Positions 52,653-62,871 of a DNA stretch of 64,000 nt are shown in pieces. This DNA comes from Bedellia somnulentella (Eukaryota; Arthropoda; Insecta; Lepidoptera; Bedelliidae). A program made the translations under genes and the position numbers. Location: assembly GCA_963576735.1 (NCBI GenBank), contig OY755186.1:16293970-16357969 (forward strand), given 5' to 3'. Within the stretch, counting starts at the first letter, position 1. Each line of letters opens with the position of its first letter. The notes below the pieces were generated by a model. It ran no database searches, was not told where the DNA came from, and saw only the letters and a program-made list of their open reading frames with translations.

Positions 52653-52901
52653 ACATACATACATACATATACTCACGGCTATATTTCCCTAGAAGGGGTA
52701 ACCAGAGCTAAGGAATTATAAATTCCTCAGCCACTTTTGGAAGTTGAGTGGGGAAAAGATGGTAAAAATAAAGGTTTTTGGTGATGGGTCTCCAACCGCA
52801 TCGCCCAAAATTCCAATAAAAAGCCTCAATACCCTTAGTCGCCTCTTACGACACCCGTGGGTAGAAAGGGGTAGCGACATTCTAAGCCGGCACTACACGG
52901 C
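52653..52901 (-). repeat. SINE-A copy, full length
   Basis: GTCGTAAG subfamily. GGCCAGTA occurs on both sides (left before the tail, right at the head), a short target duplication within the older SINE-A. Confidence 0.88.
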
Positions 52902-53729
52902 CAGTAGAAGTGCTATTTATTACTGAATAAGTTTCAAATACTCAATTTCATTATTGTGCGGCTAAGTTGTATACCAATCACCGCCAATACTTTATTAAAC
53001 AATCGTTTCATACAAACAATTAAAAATTCGTCTAAATGGCTAAGCAACAGATAATTCCAAAGCTCTGGCTACCCCTTCACGGTAAAGTTTTGAGTATAGC
53101 CATGCTTAACTGAAAAACATTGTATTTCCAATCAAAACCAATAAACATTTCAAAGTAACAAGCATCATATAAATGAAGTGAACGAGATCATTCATTCGCT
53201 TATAAGCAGACTGATGAGAGCTGTTGATGTTCCGAGCGTAAATCCGAATTACAAACATGTCGTGGGCTTAATCCTGGCCCGGGATTGCGGTTAGGACCTC
53301 ATTAGCATCAGGTAACTGGCTTTGAGGTGTGAGGTGAGGCTAGGGTTATGAGAGGGGCGATTGGCGATATTTTTAATTTTTATTACCTAATTAGCCCAAT
53401 GGCCTCAAGTTTTTGGATTAAAATCAAATCAGTCTTTTTTTGTCATCAGATTCAAATCAGTCTTTTTTGTGCCTATCCTTATATTAATATTTTTGTTACT
53501 GGAGCGAAATCGGAAAAAACATCACGTAATTTCTCACTCGATAAAATAACCTTAGCTTTTAATTATAAGCTTTTATAAGCTTTTCTTTTCTACAAACATA
53601 CAAGAAATTTTACCCCAGTGCTGAAAGAAATTAATTTTCCAATGAACAATGAGAGAACCAAGTTTCAGAAACCATAATGAGCCATCGAACATCTCTACTC
53701 AGCATCACATACGTACAATAGACATACAC
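52902..53729. other. No gene seen; SINE-A scrap
   Basis: 53050-53098 (CCAAAGCTCTGGCTACCCC) is a forward SINE-A 3' scrap. An open reading at 53348-53578 is not recognisable. Confidence 0.4.
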
Positions 53730-53937
53730 ACACAGCTTTAGAGCTAGATACTCTTCAGCCACATTTGGAGGTTGATAGGGAAGAAGACTGCAGAAATAAA
53801 TTATCGTTAGTGATGGGTCTCCAACCTCATCGCCCAAAAACCACTTAAAATGCCCCATACCCTTAGTCGCCTTTTACAACACCCGTGGGTAGAAAGGGGT
53901 TGTGACATTCTAAGCCGCCACTCCACACAACACACTT
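53730..53937 (-). repeat. SINE-A copy, tail missing
   Basis: CAGCTTTAGAGCTAGATACT, GATGGGTCTCCAACCTC and AAGCCGCCACTCCACAC. Confidence 0.82.
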
Positions 53938-54019
53938 AAATATGAAATTAAAAATATACAGACATCAACATTAATGACTTCTGGTAAGTCCGCCAATACT
54001 GAATCAAAACTCGAACGTT

Positions 54020-54080
54020 AACACCGTATGACCCTAAAGGGATGGCAGAGGTACTAGTACTTCAGAACATTACATGGTCT
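54020..54080 (-). repeat. SINE-B 3' scrap
   Basis: CCGTATGACCCTAAAGGG and ACTAGTACTTCAGAACATT. Confidence 0.6.
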
Positions 54081-54299
54081 AAAAAATTTGATTATTATTT
54101 GATTTACCATCAAAACTACCGCTATGGACAAGCTAGAAGGTATCCCAGGAAACTATCGTATCTGCATTGCGCTGCAAAACATTAACATCACTTTCTGACC
54201 ATGGAATGGGCTATTCTTCGACTCTCTACTCTTTACGCTTGTGAGATTTTAATCTATAGTCACACGCAAATTAATAGAATTACTTGAATACAGACTTAG

Positions 54300-54600
54300 A
54301 CTTAGGCTTAAACGTTCACGCGGAATATCCCCGAAGAGGTTGGCAGAGGTACTTATTTATTTATTTGAACACTTTATTGCATACCGATATAACGTTTTTA
54401 CAAAAGTACAGAACACTTCTGAACATCACGTGACATTGTCACCTGGTGTTCAGAGTACCCACGTTTTGCTCAGATAGTGTACTCACGTGATAGGGGGCAG
54501 GCCTATCGCCGTTTCGTACGATTACACGGTCACATGACTAAGTTCAACTCAGCAGTATGGTTTTTCTCACAATATTTGCCCTCACCGTGTTTGCGAAGAG
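54300..54600 (-). repeat. SINE-B copy with a 57-bp insertion
   Basis: Normal SINE-B 3' half broken at GGCAGAGGTAC (54352) by TTATTTATTTATTTGAACAC... ending AAAAGTAC near 54410. In reverse the insert reads like a LINE 3' end, with AATAAAG and an (AAAT)n tail. The head is missing. Confidence 0.82.
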
Positions 54601-54611
54601 GGTGAATTAAG

Positions 54612-55106
54612 TCATGTGAAATATTATTTTGAATGTTTTTGTTATTGAAAACCTCATGTTTATTACTAATAATTCTAGAATAAATAAACGTAAGAAAAAT
54701 TTCGATACAGGCGGGAATCGAACCCGCGACCTCGGGTATACGCCCCCGTCGCTCTACCAATTGAGCTACCGTGTCAATGGCTGCCAGCGCGAATTTTTTC
54801 TATCCTTTGTTTTTTTTACACTTTTAAGTAGTATTTGCGTTCCCCACATATACTTTTACTTAAAAGTGTAAAAGAAACAAAGAATTTCGCGCTGGCTGAC
54901 ATTGACACGGTAGCTCAATTGGCAGACCGACGCGGGTTCCATTCCTGCCTGTGTCGAATTTTTTCTTTCCTTTATTTATTCTTTATTTATCATGTGAAAT
55001 ATTATTTGACTGTTTTGGTTCATGAAAACCTCATGTGGGTATTATCACTAATAAATAAAGTTTATTTCCTTTATTTATCCTTTATTTATTAGTCATGTGA
55101 AATATT
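54612..55106. repeat. Inverted SINE-C pair with direct flanks
   Basis: 54640-54845 holds a reverse SINE-C (complement of GACACGGTAGCTCAATTGG and GGTTCGATTCCCGCC). 54850-55090 holds a forward one with a damaged tRNA part (GGGTTCCATTCCTGCC). TCATGTGAAATATT occurs at ~54613, ~54991 and ~55093. It would fold into a ~200-bp hairpin. Confidence 0.8.
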
Positions 55107-55384
55107 GCTAAATCACCTCTAAGATTTAGAATTATTGGTATACTAATTGAGTTAAAACGTACTTGTTTCAGGTAATATTGGTGCAATATCATCACGTTTA
55201 ACTGAAACAGGTACTCACATGCTACGTACAAACATACCGACATAATACCTTTGTATATATAGAACCAATATTAATAGTAATATCAGTAGAAGACTTTCAC
55301 TATAGATGGTAATTTCAGTGTGAGTCTACAATGGAGAACACAATTTCGATCAAATAGAAAATTTACTCACAAAATCTGGCATCC
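55107..55384. other. No gene seen
   Basis: Includes faint RTE-like scraps near 55330-55380 (CGATCAAATAGAAAATTTAC). Confidence 0.35.
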
Positions 55385-55480
55385 GTACATATATATTATA
55401 TACATACGCCATAAGTTCCCAATGGGGTAGGCAGAGACTATCTTCTACGATCCTGGCCAACCTTTTGAGCTTCAATACTG
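55385..55480 (-). mobile_element. RTE LINE 3' scrap
   Basis: TACATACGCCATAAGTTCCC, AATGGGGTAGGCAGAGACTA, ACGATCCTGGCCAACC. Confidence 0.75.
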
Positions 55481-56387
55481 TTTATTACATAAGTTATATC
55501 CCATTATAATAAATAATGAAATACGAACACAGTACATAGATTAAAATAGCCCCAATGGAAGTAAACATCATTTTTTTTAATAAATTACTGAATCAAAGAA
55601 AAATTTTACAGTATTTCATACGTCCACCCAAAACTAACCTACAACTATCTTTATTCGTCGAACAAATAAAAAACCTCATTCGGGATTGAACTCGTCACCT
55701 TCAGACCAATAAGCACTAAAAGACTTTGCCCATCGCAGTCTATAAATATAACGGATTAATCGATGAAATGGTAGCTCTGCCTACCTCTTCACTATAACTG
55801 TAAACTAATTAGCGAAAGAAGATTAGTAGTTTAAACCCTTCTTTACTATTTAATGTTACCGAAACAACTTATTTCCCAAAATAAGCTAGTACTGACCTGT
55901 CTCTTTTGAATAAAAAATTTCTTAATTAACAAGTTAGAGGAAATTCTTTTCCTCAATACTTTATTGTCTGAACTTTTGCCTTTCCAGGTTTTTATGAACT
56001 CTTGATTCATATTTTTATTCAAATTACGATAAAAGAAGGCTATATTTATATTTTGGTCCCTTTGTCACTTTGTGAAATCACAAGTTGTTTGAAGTATAAA
56101 ATTAACTTTAAGTAAAAAGAAATTTACACTTCATCAATTTTAATTGAGTCTCAAATAAACCAAAAAGTTGATGTTATTGGTGTTATAAAAGTGAACAAAC
56201 AAATTTTACGGCTTATTTGTTATAAATATATTTTACACAAATCTATGCAGCAGATAGCACTATAGAACATAAATAATTCATAAAAATGATAATACTAGAA
56301 CACGCACAGTACCGGTTTCAGAGACTGCCTGTGTTGTATGCCGTGTAATATCATCTCGTAACAATTATATGAAAAACTCAAAGTCAA
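55481..56387. other. Longest unexplained stretch (~900 bp)
   Basis: AT-rich, with no repeat family, coding frame or splice-like pair that I can support. It may be unique intergenic or intronic DNA. Confidence 0.4.
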
Positions 56388-56722
56388 AAGTTCACTTATA
56401 ACCCCGAAGGAGTTGGCGGAGGTACTAATACTTCTGAACATCACGTGACATTGTCACCTGGTGTTCAGAGTACCCACGACACGACACAAGAGATATTTTA
56501 CTCACGTGACAGGGGCCAGGCCTATCGCCGTTTTATTACTAATACACTATCCCATGTGGGTTTCCTCGCGGTGTTTTCCCTCACCGTTAATAATCATTGT
56601 AAATTAACCACACATATGTCTTTAGAAAAGGAAAATTGGTTTAGGCCCGACCCGAGGTTCAAACCTTCATCGTCGGCACGATACGCGGTGTCCTACCCAC
56701 TAAATTATCACAGTTATTATAA
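56388..56722 (-). repeat. SINE-B copy, near full length, diverged
   Basis: From TATAACCCCGAAGGAGTTGG to a head complement with GAGGTTCAAACCTTC and CACTAAATTATCACAG. Several small gaps. Confidence 0.85.
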
Positions 56723-56808
56723 AAATATCCCAATGCATTGAGAACCACCCACATTTCTGAAGTCAGAAATTCTCACAAGCAAAGCTGCGGCTGCAAACAA
56801 GTACATTA

Positions 56809-56927
56809 TCTATACTTATAATAAATCTGTAGAGAGGTCAATTCTGTACATGAAATATATTTTCAAAATAACTATCAGGTTGTGATTAGGGATCGATACT
56901 GATGCCAAAAATGCAATCAGTAAAATT

Positions 56928-56981
<54 letters not shown>

Positions 56982-57792
56982 GGTTTGTATGTTCCTTATG
57001 GAAACGAAAACTACTCGACGGATTTTAACGAAACTTGGTATAATTATTCTTCATACTCTTGCGCAGGTTTTTGTATACTTTCCAGCAGAGTAGTAAAGGG
57101 GAATTTTGGGAAATTTTGGGAAAACGGGAGAACTTACTCCATTTCTTAAGCTTCCGTCGCGTGTGCAGCCTTAATGGTTAAATTTACATAGAAATCATGT
57201 ATGACGGACATATTCTTCATAAAATTATCTAAAAAAAATCCTCAACAGTTTATGTCTATCTTTTACGGTTGACTCACAATAACACGTGTATTTCCTGATA
57301 GCTTAGCAGTTCGGAACATTCTGATTATATTTGTTTACTCTTACGTTTGTAAACCTCTCACTCATCCCTAATTTAAAAAGGGTAACATTATTACCTATTC
57401 AATAAAAAAAGATTCATAGAAATCGGTAGAGAAACACCGAAATTATACATAAAATAAGCCATCACGCCCGTGATCAAAACCAAATCTTTACTAATTTACA
57501 TATAACATACTAGATGGCGCCAGTAGTTGCATCCTACATCACGTAATGATTTATTGTTTAGTATAAGTACTTCATAGCGTTTTATTCCAAAATTTGCTAT
57601 TAAACGGAAATACTGAACCGTTCATTAAAGCGTATTCAAAATCACCAAACTACACTGTTTAGGGAGTGCTATAAATTTAATAAATTGAAAACATTGCGCT
57701 GAATTTCACAATGCTTGAGCAGTGACTGAAGAAAGAAACCTCAGATATTTAAAAAACAACGCTACCCGTGCGAAGCTGGGACGATCCACTAG
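56809..57792 (+). mobile_element. Helitron-like (Lep1-like) non-autonomous element
   Basis: Begins TCTATACTTATAATAAA and ends GCGAAGCTGGGACGATCC then CTAG. The base before is A (56808) and the base after is T (57793), the A^T target of Helitrons. Inside: a (GTCT)n run, ACTACTCGACGGATTTTAAC and a long body. From memory the ends match lepidopteran Lep1-type elements. The usual subterminal hairpin (ACCCGT/ACGGGT) is damaged here (ACGATC). No Rep/helicase is present. Confidence 0.75.
56927..56983 (+). repeat. (GTCT)n microsatellite
   Basis: About 13 uninterrupted GTCT units inside the Helitron-like element. The open reading over it is a composition artefact. Confidence 0.95.
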
Positions 57793-58156
57793 TATAAGAA
57801 TATAAGACATTACATATGAGAAATTTAAGAAAATAAATATTAAGTATTATTAGGCCTCCATTGGAACATTAAAGTAATTCTGTGAAACAACACATGAAAT
57901 AACATTCTTAAAAACCTATTCGTAAGTACTTTCCCCATTCATCTTACATAATGTTCGTTTCGTATTAAGTTACAATAACATTCAACAGTTGTGCTCTTAT
58001 TAATTCTGCTTAAGGAAAATTCGGAGAAAGAAAACATCCGGTCGCTATGTAGGGGAAATAAGGGTTGCCACGGTCGCTTATTTGGCGGTCTACACTTCAG
58101 ATCGAGAACGATAATAGGCATGTTTCATTCGTATTTTTTTACAAGTGAGCATATAT
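57793..58156. other. No gene seen
   Basis: Unclassified. GGCGGTCTACACTTCAGATC near 58085 is slightly GC-richer. No coding evidence. Confidence 0.35.
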
Positions 58157-58391
58157 GCTCTGTAGTGCCGGCTTAAAATAGCACTACCCCATTTCTTCCA
58201 GTGGGTGTACGTAAAAGGCGACTAACGGTATAGGGGTTTTACAGGGACTTTTGGGCAATGCGGTTGGAGACCCATCACCGAGAACCTTTATTTCACCATC
58301 TAATCCCCACGTAACTTCCAAAAGTGGCTGAGGAATTTCTAATTCCTTAGCTCTGACTACCCTTTCTAGGGATTTATAGCCGTGAGTATAT

Positions 58392-59452
58392 CGACTATAA
58401 GTCACTACCGCCTATATTATTTGACGGAACATCAATTCCTTTTAGCCCTACAGTTAAAAACCTTGGGATAATGATAGACAGCACCTTATCTTGGGTGCCA
58501 CAATTAGAAATGGTTAGCCGAAAGATGTTCGCTTCAGCGGGATCCCTCAGAAGGTTGCGTAATTTTCTTCCTACTGCTACTAAAACTGCGTTAGCTCAAT
58601 CACTTCTCTTGCCCCTTCTTGACTATGCTGATACTTGCTACCTTGATATAACTGAAGAGCAACTTAATAAACTTGAGCGCCTCCAAAACTTTTGCATTAG
58701 GTTTATTTTTGGATTGAGGAAATATGATCATGTATCTGTATATCGCACTCAACTGAAATGGCTTCCTATTCGTCTCCGCCGGAATGCACATACACTTTCT
58801 CTCCTTCACTCTATTTTATTCAATCCTGCCACCCCTTTCTATCTAAAAGAACGTTTTCAATTTCTCTCCTCTTCCCACGATCTTAATCTACGTTCTGAAC
58901 ATAATCTTCTATTAAGCATTCCCTCCCATTCAACCAATTACTATGGCTCCTCCTTCACTGTGCAGGCTGTTCAATTGTGGAACGCACTTCCGGTAGAGAT
59001 TCGTCAGGCTAAATCCCAATCTATTTTTAAGGATATGGTAAAAAAGCACTACCTCACTGAAACGCTATAATACTGTTGCAAATTAAATTATATATATTAA
59101 GTATATAAATAAAAATATGTATCATAATATTTGTATGTAGTTTTAATTTATTGTATCATAGTATTTATATGTTTGTTAATAGTTTATTATTTTATAACTA
59201 GATTTAAGTATGACTGGATTGTTGTATTGTTTATGCAGATTAACGCATAGTCATCAGTTTCACCATGTTGTTGTACATCTATCTCACATGACTCTAATTT
59301 ATTGACCTCTCCATTCAAAGGTTGTCTGGAAGAGATCGCTTTTAGTGATAAGACCGCCAATTGTACTTTTGTTAATTCATTCTGTGTATTTGTAATTGTT
59401 TTTCCATATCTGATGTACAATAAAGAGTTTTCTATTCTATTCTATTCTATTC
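58392..59452 (+). mobile_element. 5'-truncated L2/CR1-like LINE
   Basis: A 1.06-kb LINE end: C-terminal protein (58393-59070), 3' untranslated region, AATAAAGAG and a (TTCTA)n tail at 59429-59452. TATAT at 58387-58391 and 59453-59457 is the apparent target duplication. Confidence 0.88.
58393..59070 (+). pseudogene. LINE reverse transcriptase C-terminal domain, open frame
   Basis: Open from the truncation point: LFDGTSIPFSPTVKNLGIMI, DSTLSWVPQLEMVSRKMFAS, LLLPLLDYADTCYLD, ERLQNFCIRFIFGLRKYDHV, LKWLPIRLRRNAHTLSLL, then YGSSFTVQAVQLWNALPVEI and a stop at 59070. 225 codons without a break. The order (VKNLG, LDYAD, LQN..RFI, WLPI..R, LWNALP) is typical of the post-polymerase region of L2/CR1-type LINEs. 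The active site is absent. Confidence 0.88.
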
Positions 59453-59696
59453 TATATGTATGTATGCATATATGGTGATATTTGACAAAACCAACGAAAT
59501 ATCCGTGGTCGTTTTTGATCTAACAAATAATAGTTGACAGTTTCCTTGGTTCATGAAGTTTTTTAAGACAGCTCTTGAAAAATATTACAAACAGAATTCA
59601 AAACCATGATGAATGGAAGTTTTCAGAACATTCACTTGACGACTCACAAACAATAATACATATTAAAAAAGACATAATAATGTAGTAAATAAATTG

Positions 59697-59922
59697 TACA
59701 TTGCACGCAGAACCGACGGCCGTTGGGGCTCGGAGGTTCTGGAGTGGCGGCCACGTACCGGACGACGCAGTGTGGGTAGGGTACCACAAGGTGGACCGAC
59801 GACTTGGTCAAGGTCGCGGGAAGCCGATGGATGAGGGCAGCACAGGACCGGTCGTGGTGGAGATCATTAGGGGAGGCCTATGTACAGCAGTGGACGTCTA
59901 TAGGCAGATGATGATGATTATA
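59697..59922 (+). mobile_element. 3' stub of a second RTE-type LINE family
   Basis: GC-rich (unlike its surroundings). One frame gives RTDGRWGSEVLEWRPRTGRR and SVGRVP; after a frameshift another gives RWTDDLVKVAGSRWMRAAQD and WRSLGEAYVQQWTSIGR then a stop. This is the C-terminus of a known arthropod RTE-type LINE as I recall it. It ends with GATGATGATGATTA. AAATAAATT lies on both sides (near 59685 and 59926), a likely target duplication. Confidence 0.82.
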
Positions 59923-59956
59923 AAATAAATTATACGGCAATCACATACAACATCAA

Positions 59957-60151
59957 CATACATACATACACTCACGGCTATATTTCCCTAAGTTGAGTGA
60001 GGAAAAGATGGTAAAAATAAAGGTTTTTGGTGATGGGTCTCCAACCACATCGCCAAAAAATCCAATAAAAAGCCCCAATACCCTTAGTGGACTCTTACGA
60101 CACCCATCGGTAGAAAGGAGTAGCGACATTCTAAGCCGGCACTACACGGCA
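59957..60151 (-). repeat. SINE-A copy with ~60-bp deletion
   Basis: CTATATTTCCCTAAGTTGAG shows the loss of the GGGGTAACCAGAGC to CTTTTGG part. The rest is close to the copies at 30.8 and 52.7 kb. Confidence 0.88.
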
Positions 60152-60699
60152 CTATACGACATCAAATTATTCTATTAAAAGAAAAACTGTTTCTCGTGCA
60201 AAATGATAAAAATCTAGGATGTCTATTTTTAACTACCAACCTAACTAAAACCTTAAGACTGTCATTTTGTTCAAACAACACACACCCACACATTCCGTAA
60301 CATAAAAAATCACTTTTCCTTGTTATATTATATAATTTTATATTTTATTTCGGAAGCTTATGGCTGCATTTACAAAATTGAATTAGTATGTAGATACTTA
60401 GCTGTAAATAACAAGCTTCCTCATATAGTACATATAGTACACCTTGTAATCGTAATGTATTAATGTAACAAGTGTAATGGTCTACCTTTTATATAAGACG
60501 TTTCAAAAGTGACAACCCTGTATTTCTCTGAGAATCACAATGATTGCTACTCTCGCAAAATGAATACAAATGAATGTATTAAGGAAACGACATTTTCTAC
60601 CTATTCACTCTGATACGACATTAAAAGAAGTGCTTTAGAAATACCCTCTTTTATAATAAAAGTGTTTAATACCATATAACAATACTAGGGCGATAATTT
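60152..60699. other. No gene seen
   Basis: AT-rich, ~550 bp, unclassified. Confidence 0.4.
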
Positions 60700-60945
60700 T
60701 CTATAGGCAGAGACTATCGATCGTCAATTTGCACGTTTCTGGTAAATCTTTCTTTCGCCGTGTAGTGCCGGCTTAGAATTTAACTACCCCTTTCTACACA
60801 CGTGTGTCGTAAGAGGCGACTAAGGGTATGGGGCTTTTGTAAGCTGTGTTTAGGTGATGCGGTTGGAAACCTCTCTAAATTATTTATATTCATACATACC
60901 TTTTTATTCTTCTTTCTTTGGACGCGAGCAACATCTAATAATATA
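60700..60945 (-). mobile_element. RTE LINE 3' scrap split by SINE-A
   Basis: GGCAGAGACTATCGATCGTC to TGGTAAATCTTTCTTTC at 60705-60756, then CATACCTTTTTATTCTTC and TTTCTTTGGACGCGAGC at 60893-60928. The two parts adjoin in intact RTE copies. Confidence 0.72.
60757..60885 (+). repeat. SINE-A 5' half inside RTE scrap
   Basis: GCCGTGTAGTGCCGGC to GGTGATGCGGTTGGAAACC. The 3' half is missing. Confidence 0.82.
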
Positions 60946-61308
60946 TAACAGAATGCAAGTATAAATCCAGTCTTATTGCTTTCAATTGAATTCCCTTTAA
61001 CAATTATATTGCATCCGAGTCTTTTGTTTCATACTAAAAGCAGAATAAATCTTATCTTGAAAATAAAGACTATTATTTTCAATGCAAGCTGATGCCAGGA
61101 CCAGTCCTGGGTTTATTCATAAAATTACAATAGTGTTACGACATCTGTTCGCAAGTAGGAGATAGGATTTGTCACTACTAGAGAACAGATGGCGTTACTA
61201 GTATTTTAATAAGTAAAAAAAGGAATTACTAGATGTTTCTCGAATATCGACTTTTCGAGAATGTGGTACTAGAACTTTCTGTAATATTCGCGTATTTGAG
61301 ATTTGGCA

Positions 61309-61316
61309 TATATAAA
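61309..61316 (+). promoter_or_regulatory. TATA box in Gypsy LTR
   Basis: TATATAAA, 175 bp into the LTR. Transcription would start ~30 bp downstream, near 61340. Confidence 0.7.
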
Positions 61317-61545
61317 GAGCGACGTGTGCTACGGAGTGATTGGAGTGCGAAGAACTAAAGCGAGAACAAGCGAAATACTAGAGCGAAGAAATACGACAGT
61401 GCAGTGATAAACGGATTACGGAAATAAGCTTAACGGTGTGGACAGTGTTACTATAACGGAGTAAATTAGTGTTGTTAATTAGTGCGAGTATCGATAGTTA
61501 ATTATCGATAGTGTTTGTTGTGTTGTGTAAAGTGCGTTATTGGTC

Positions 61546-61551
61546 AATAAA
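61546..61551 (+). terminator. Polyadenylation signal in Gypsy LTR
   Basis: AATAAA 67 bp before the LTR end, in the position expected for the R/U5 region. Confidence 0.55.
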
Positions 61552-61620
61552 TATAATTACACCTTATTGCACGAAAGTGTGACTGGTATTTATCAAATTA
61601 AGAACCCGGTACGTAACAAT

Positions 61621-61640
61621 TGGTGTCAGAAGTGGGATTT
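61621..61640 (+). promoter_or_regulatory. Gypsy primer-binding site, tRNA-Leu type
   Basis: TGGTGTCAGAAGTGGGATTT, two bases after the LTR, complements the 3' end of a leucine tRNA (...ATCCCACTTCTGACACCA). It fixes the LTR boundary. Confidence 0.85.
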
Positions 61641-61644
61641 GAAG

Positions 61645-62871
61645 ATGCCAGTTATGCCGAAGGAAGACGGAAGAGAGGGTGTGAAGACACGCGCTCAGAA
61701 AGCCGCAGAGGGTGAACAGCTGTCGGAAATGAGGTCATCGGTCACGAACCCTCGGAGTGACATTCCAGAGGAGACGTCCGCGGTGACTAACGCGCCGTCT
61801 ACATCAACGGCGCCGGCGGCCGCAACTAATACTGACTTGGCGATGATAGTTGAAATGTTTCAAAGCATGCGTGAAGCACAACAAAGCATACAGGATGTTG
61901 TGAAAAACATACATTCGGAGGTACAGGGTGTTGTGAAACAAGAAGTTCGTGAGTTGCGCGAGGAACAGCAAACTAAGTTCTCACAAGTTCTCACTGCGGT
62001 CAATGAAGTCAGTGGTCGGGTGGTTACTGTGGAAAAAGACGTAGAGCAGATGAAGGAGCAGGTAACCACTATTGAGAAAGATATCGATGACATGAAGACC
62101 GACTTCCGCGGAATGGAGAAAAGGGTTCTGCAGCTTGAATCACGACCGGTCAAGGTTGTCTCCGGTGAGAATGTAGTAGCTGTCCATGGTCCTCCCTACG
62201 ACGGAACAACATCCTGGTCGGCGTATAGACATCAGTTCCAGACTGTTGCGGCTGCCAATGGTTGGACTGATGAACAGTGTTTGACTGCACTGACGGTGGC
62301 GCTCCGAGGTCAAGCACTGTCAGTAATAGAGGCGCTGCCGACTCCGAGTGGTGGTTTCAAGGACCTGCTGGATGCGTTGGAGTCTCGCTATGGAGAGCGA
62401 CACCTGGAGCACGTGTTCCGCGCTCAGCTGCGTGATAGGGTCCAGCGTTCCGGAGAGGGACTTCAGCAGTGGGCCCTTGAAATCGAGAAGCTCGTCCGCA
62501 AGGCCTATCCCAGTGTAGATCCGAAGACGGTGGAAATGAACCTGGTGCAAGCATTCGTCGACGGCATCAGAGATATCGAAGTGAGAACAGCGGTGAGACT
62601 TCAACACCACACGTCTCTCAAGGATGCCTTGGCGAACGCTCTAGAAGTTGAAGCTTGCCGCCAGGATACGCGCCAAACTCATCGACTTCGTGAGATTGCG
62701 GAAGCAAATGAGGACGTCAAGGTCATTAAAGCACCCGTCGGAAGGAGTACTGGACCGATTTGTTATGGCTGCGGGAAAAGGGGCCATTTGAGATTAAGTT
62801 GCCCGCTGAGGAAGGAAGAAAAGAGGCAGGCAGAGGCTCCTGCCGCAAACGTCCAGGGAAACGAGCATTAG
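61645..62871 (+). CDS. gag: Gypsy-type Gag, intact 408 aa
   Basis: The structural protein of the retroelement particle. The start at 61645 (MPVMPKEDGREG) is chosen because the upstream in-frame ATG (61540) lies inside the LTR, before the primer site. Residues ~60-175 are Glu/Gln/Lys-rich and probably coiled coil (VVKQEVRELREEQQTKFSQV, DVEQMKEQVTTIEKDIDDMK). Residues ~180-340 hold the capsid-like part (PPYDGTTSWSAYRHQFQTVA, ALRGQALSVIEALP, LRDRVQRSGEGLQQWALEIE). A CCHC zinc knuckle, CYGCGKRGHLRLSC, is at 373-386. The TAG is at 62869. The next frame (-1) is open across the stop, so Pol would be made by -1 frameshifting. No protease follows. Confidence 0.9.
   Translation: MPVMPKEDGREGVKTRAQKAAEGEQLSEMRSSVTNPRSDIPEETSAVTNAPSTSTAPAAATNTDLAMIVEMFQSMREAQQSIQDVVKNIHSEVQGVVKQEVRELREEQQTKFSQVLTAVNEVSGRVVTVEKDVEQMKEQVTTIEKDIDDMKTDFRGMEKRVLQLESRPVKVVSGENVVAVHGPPYDGTTSWSAYRHQFQTVAAANGWTDEQCLTALTVALRGQALSVIEALPTPSGGFKDLLDALESRYGERHLEHVFRAQLRDRVQRSGEGLQQWALEIEKLVRKAYPSVDPKTVEMNLVQAFVDGIRDIEVRTAVRLQHHTSLKDALANALEVEACRQDTRQTHRLREIAEANEDVKVIKAPVGRSTGPICYGCGKRGHLRLSCPLRKEEKRQAEAPAANVQGNEH

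Larger units (their letters stand above)
58157..59470 (+). repeat. SINE-A copy with a LINE in its tail
   Basis: SINE body 58157-58391 (GTGTACG subfamily, with GTACGTAAAAGGCG). The tail GTGAGTATAT is interrupted and resumes as TATATGTATGTATGC from 59453. Confidence 0.9.
61134..61618 (+). repeat. 5' LTR of Gypsy-type element
   Basis: 485 bp, starting TGTTACG and ending CGTAACA, which are exact inverted termini with TG...CA. It contains a TATA box and AATAAA. Confidence 0.88.

Noticed and set aside
56902..57093. Coding frame with a Ser-Val-Cys-Leu repeat
   Set aside because: It translates the (GTCT)n microsatellite inside the Helitron-like element.
62320..62610. Minus-strand frames antisense to Gypsy gag and integrase
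   Set aside because: GC-rich coding DNA gives long antisense frames; the plus-strand reading has clear domains.
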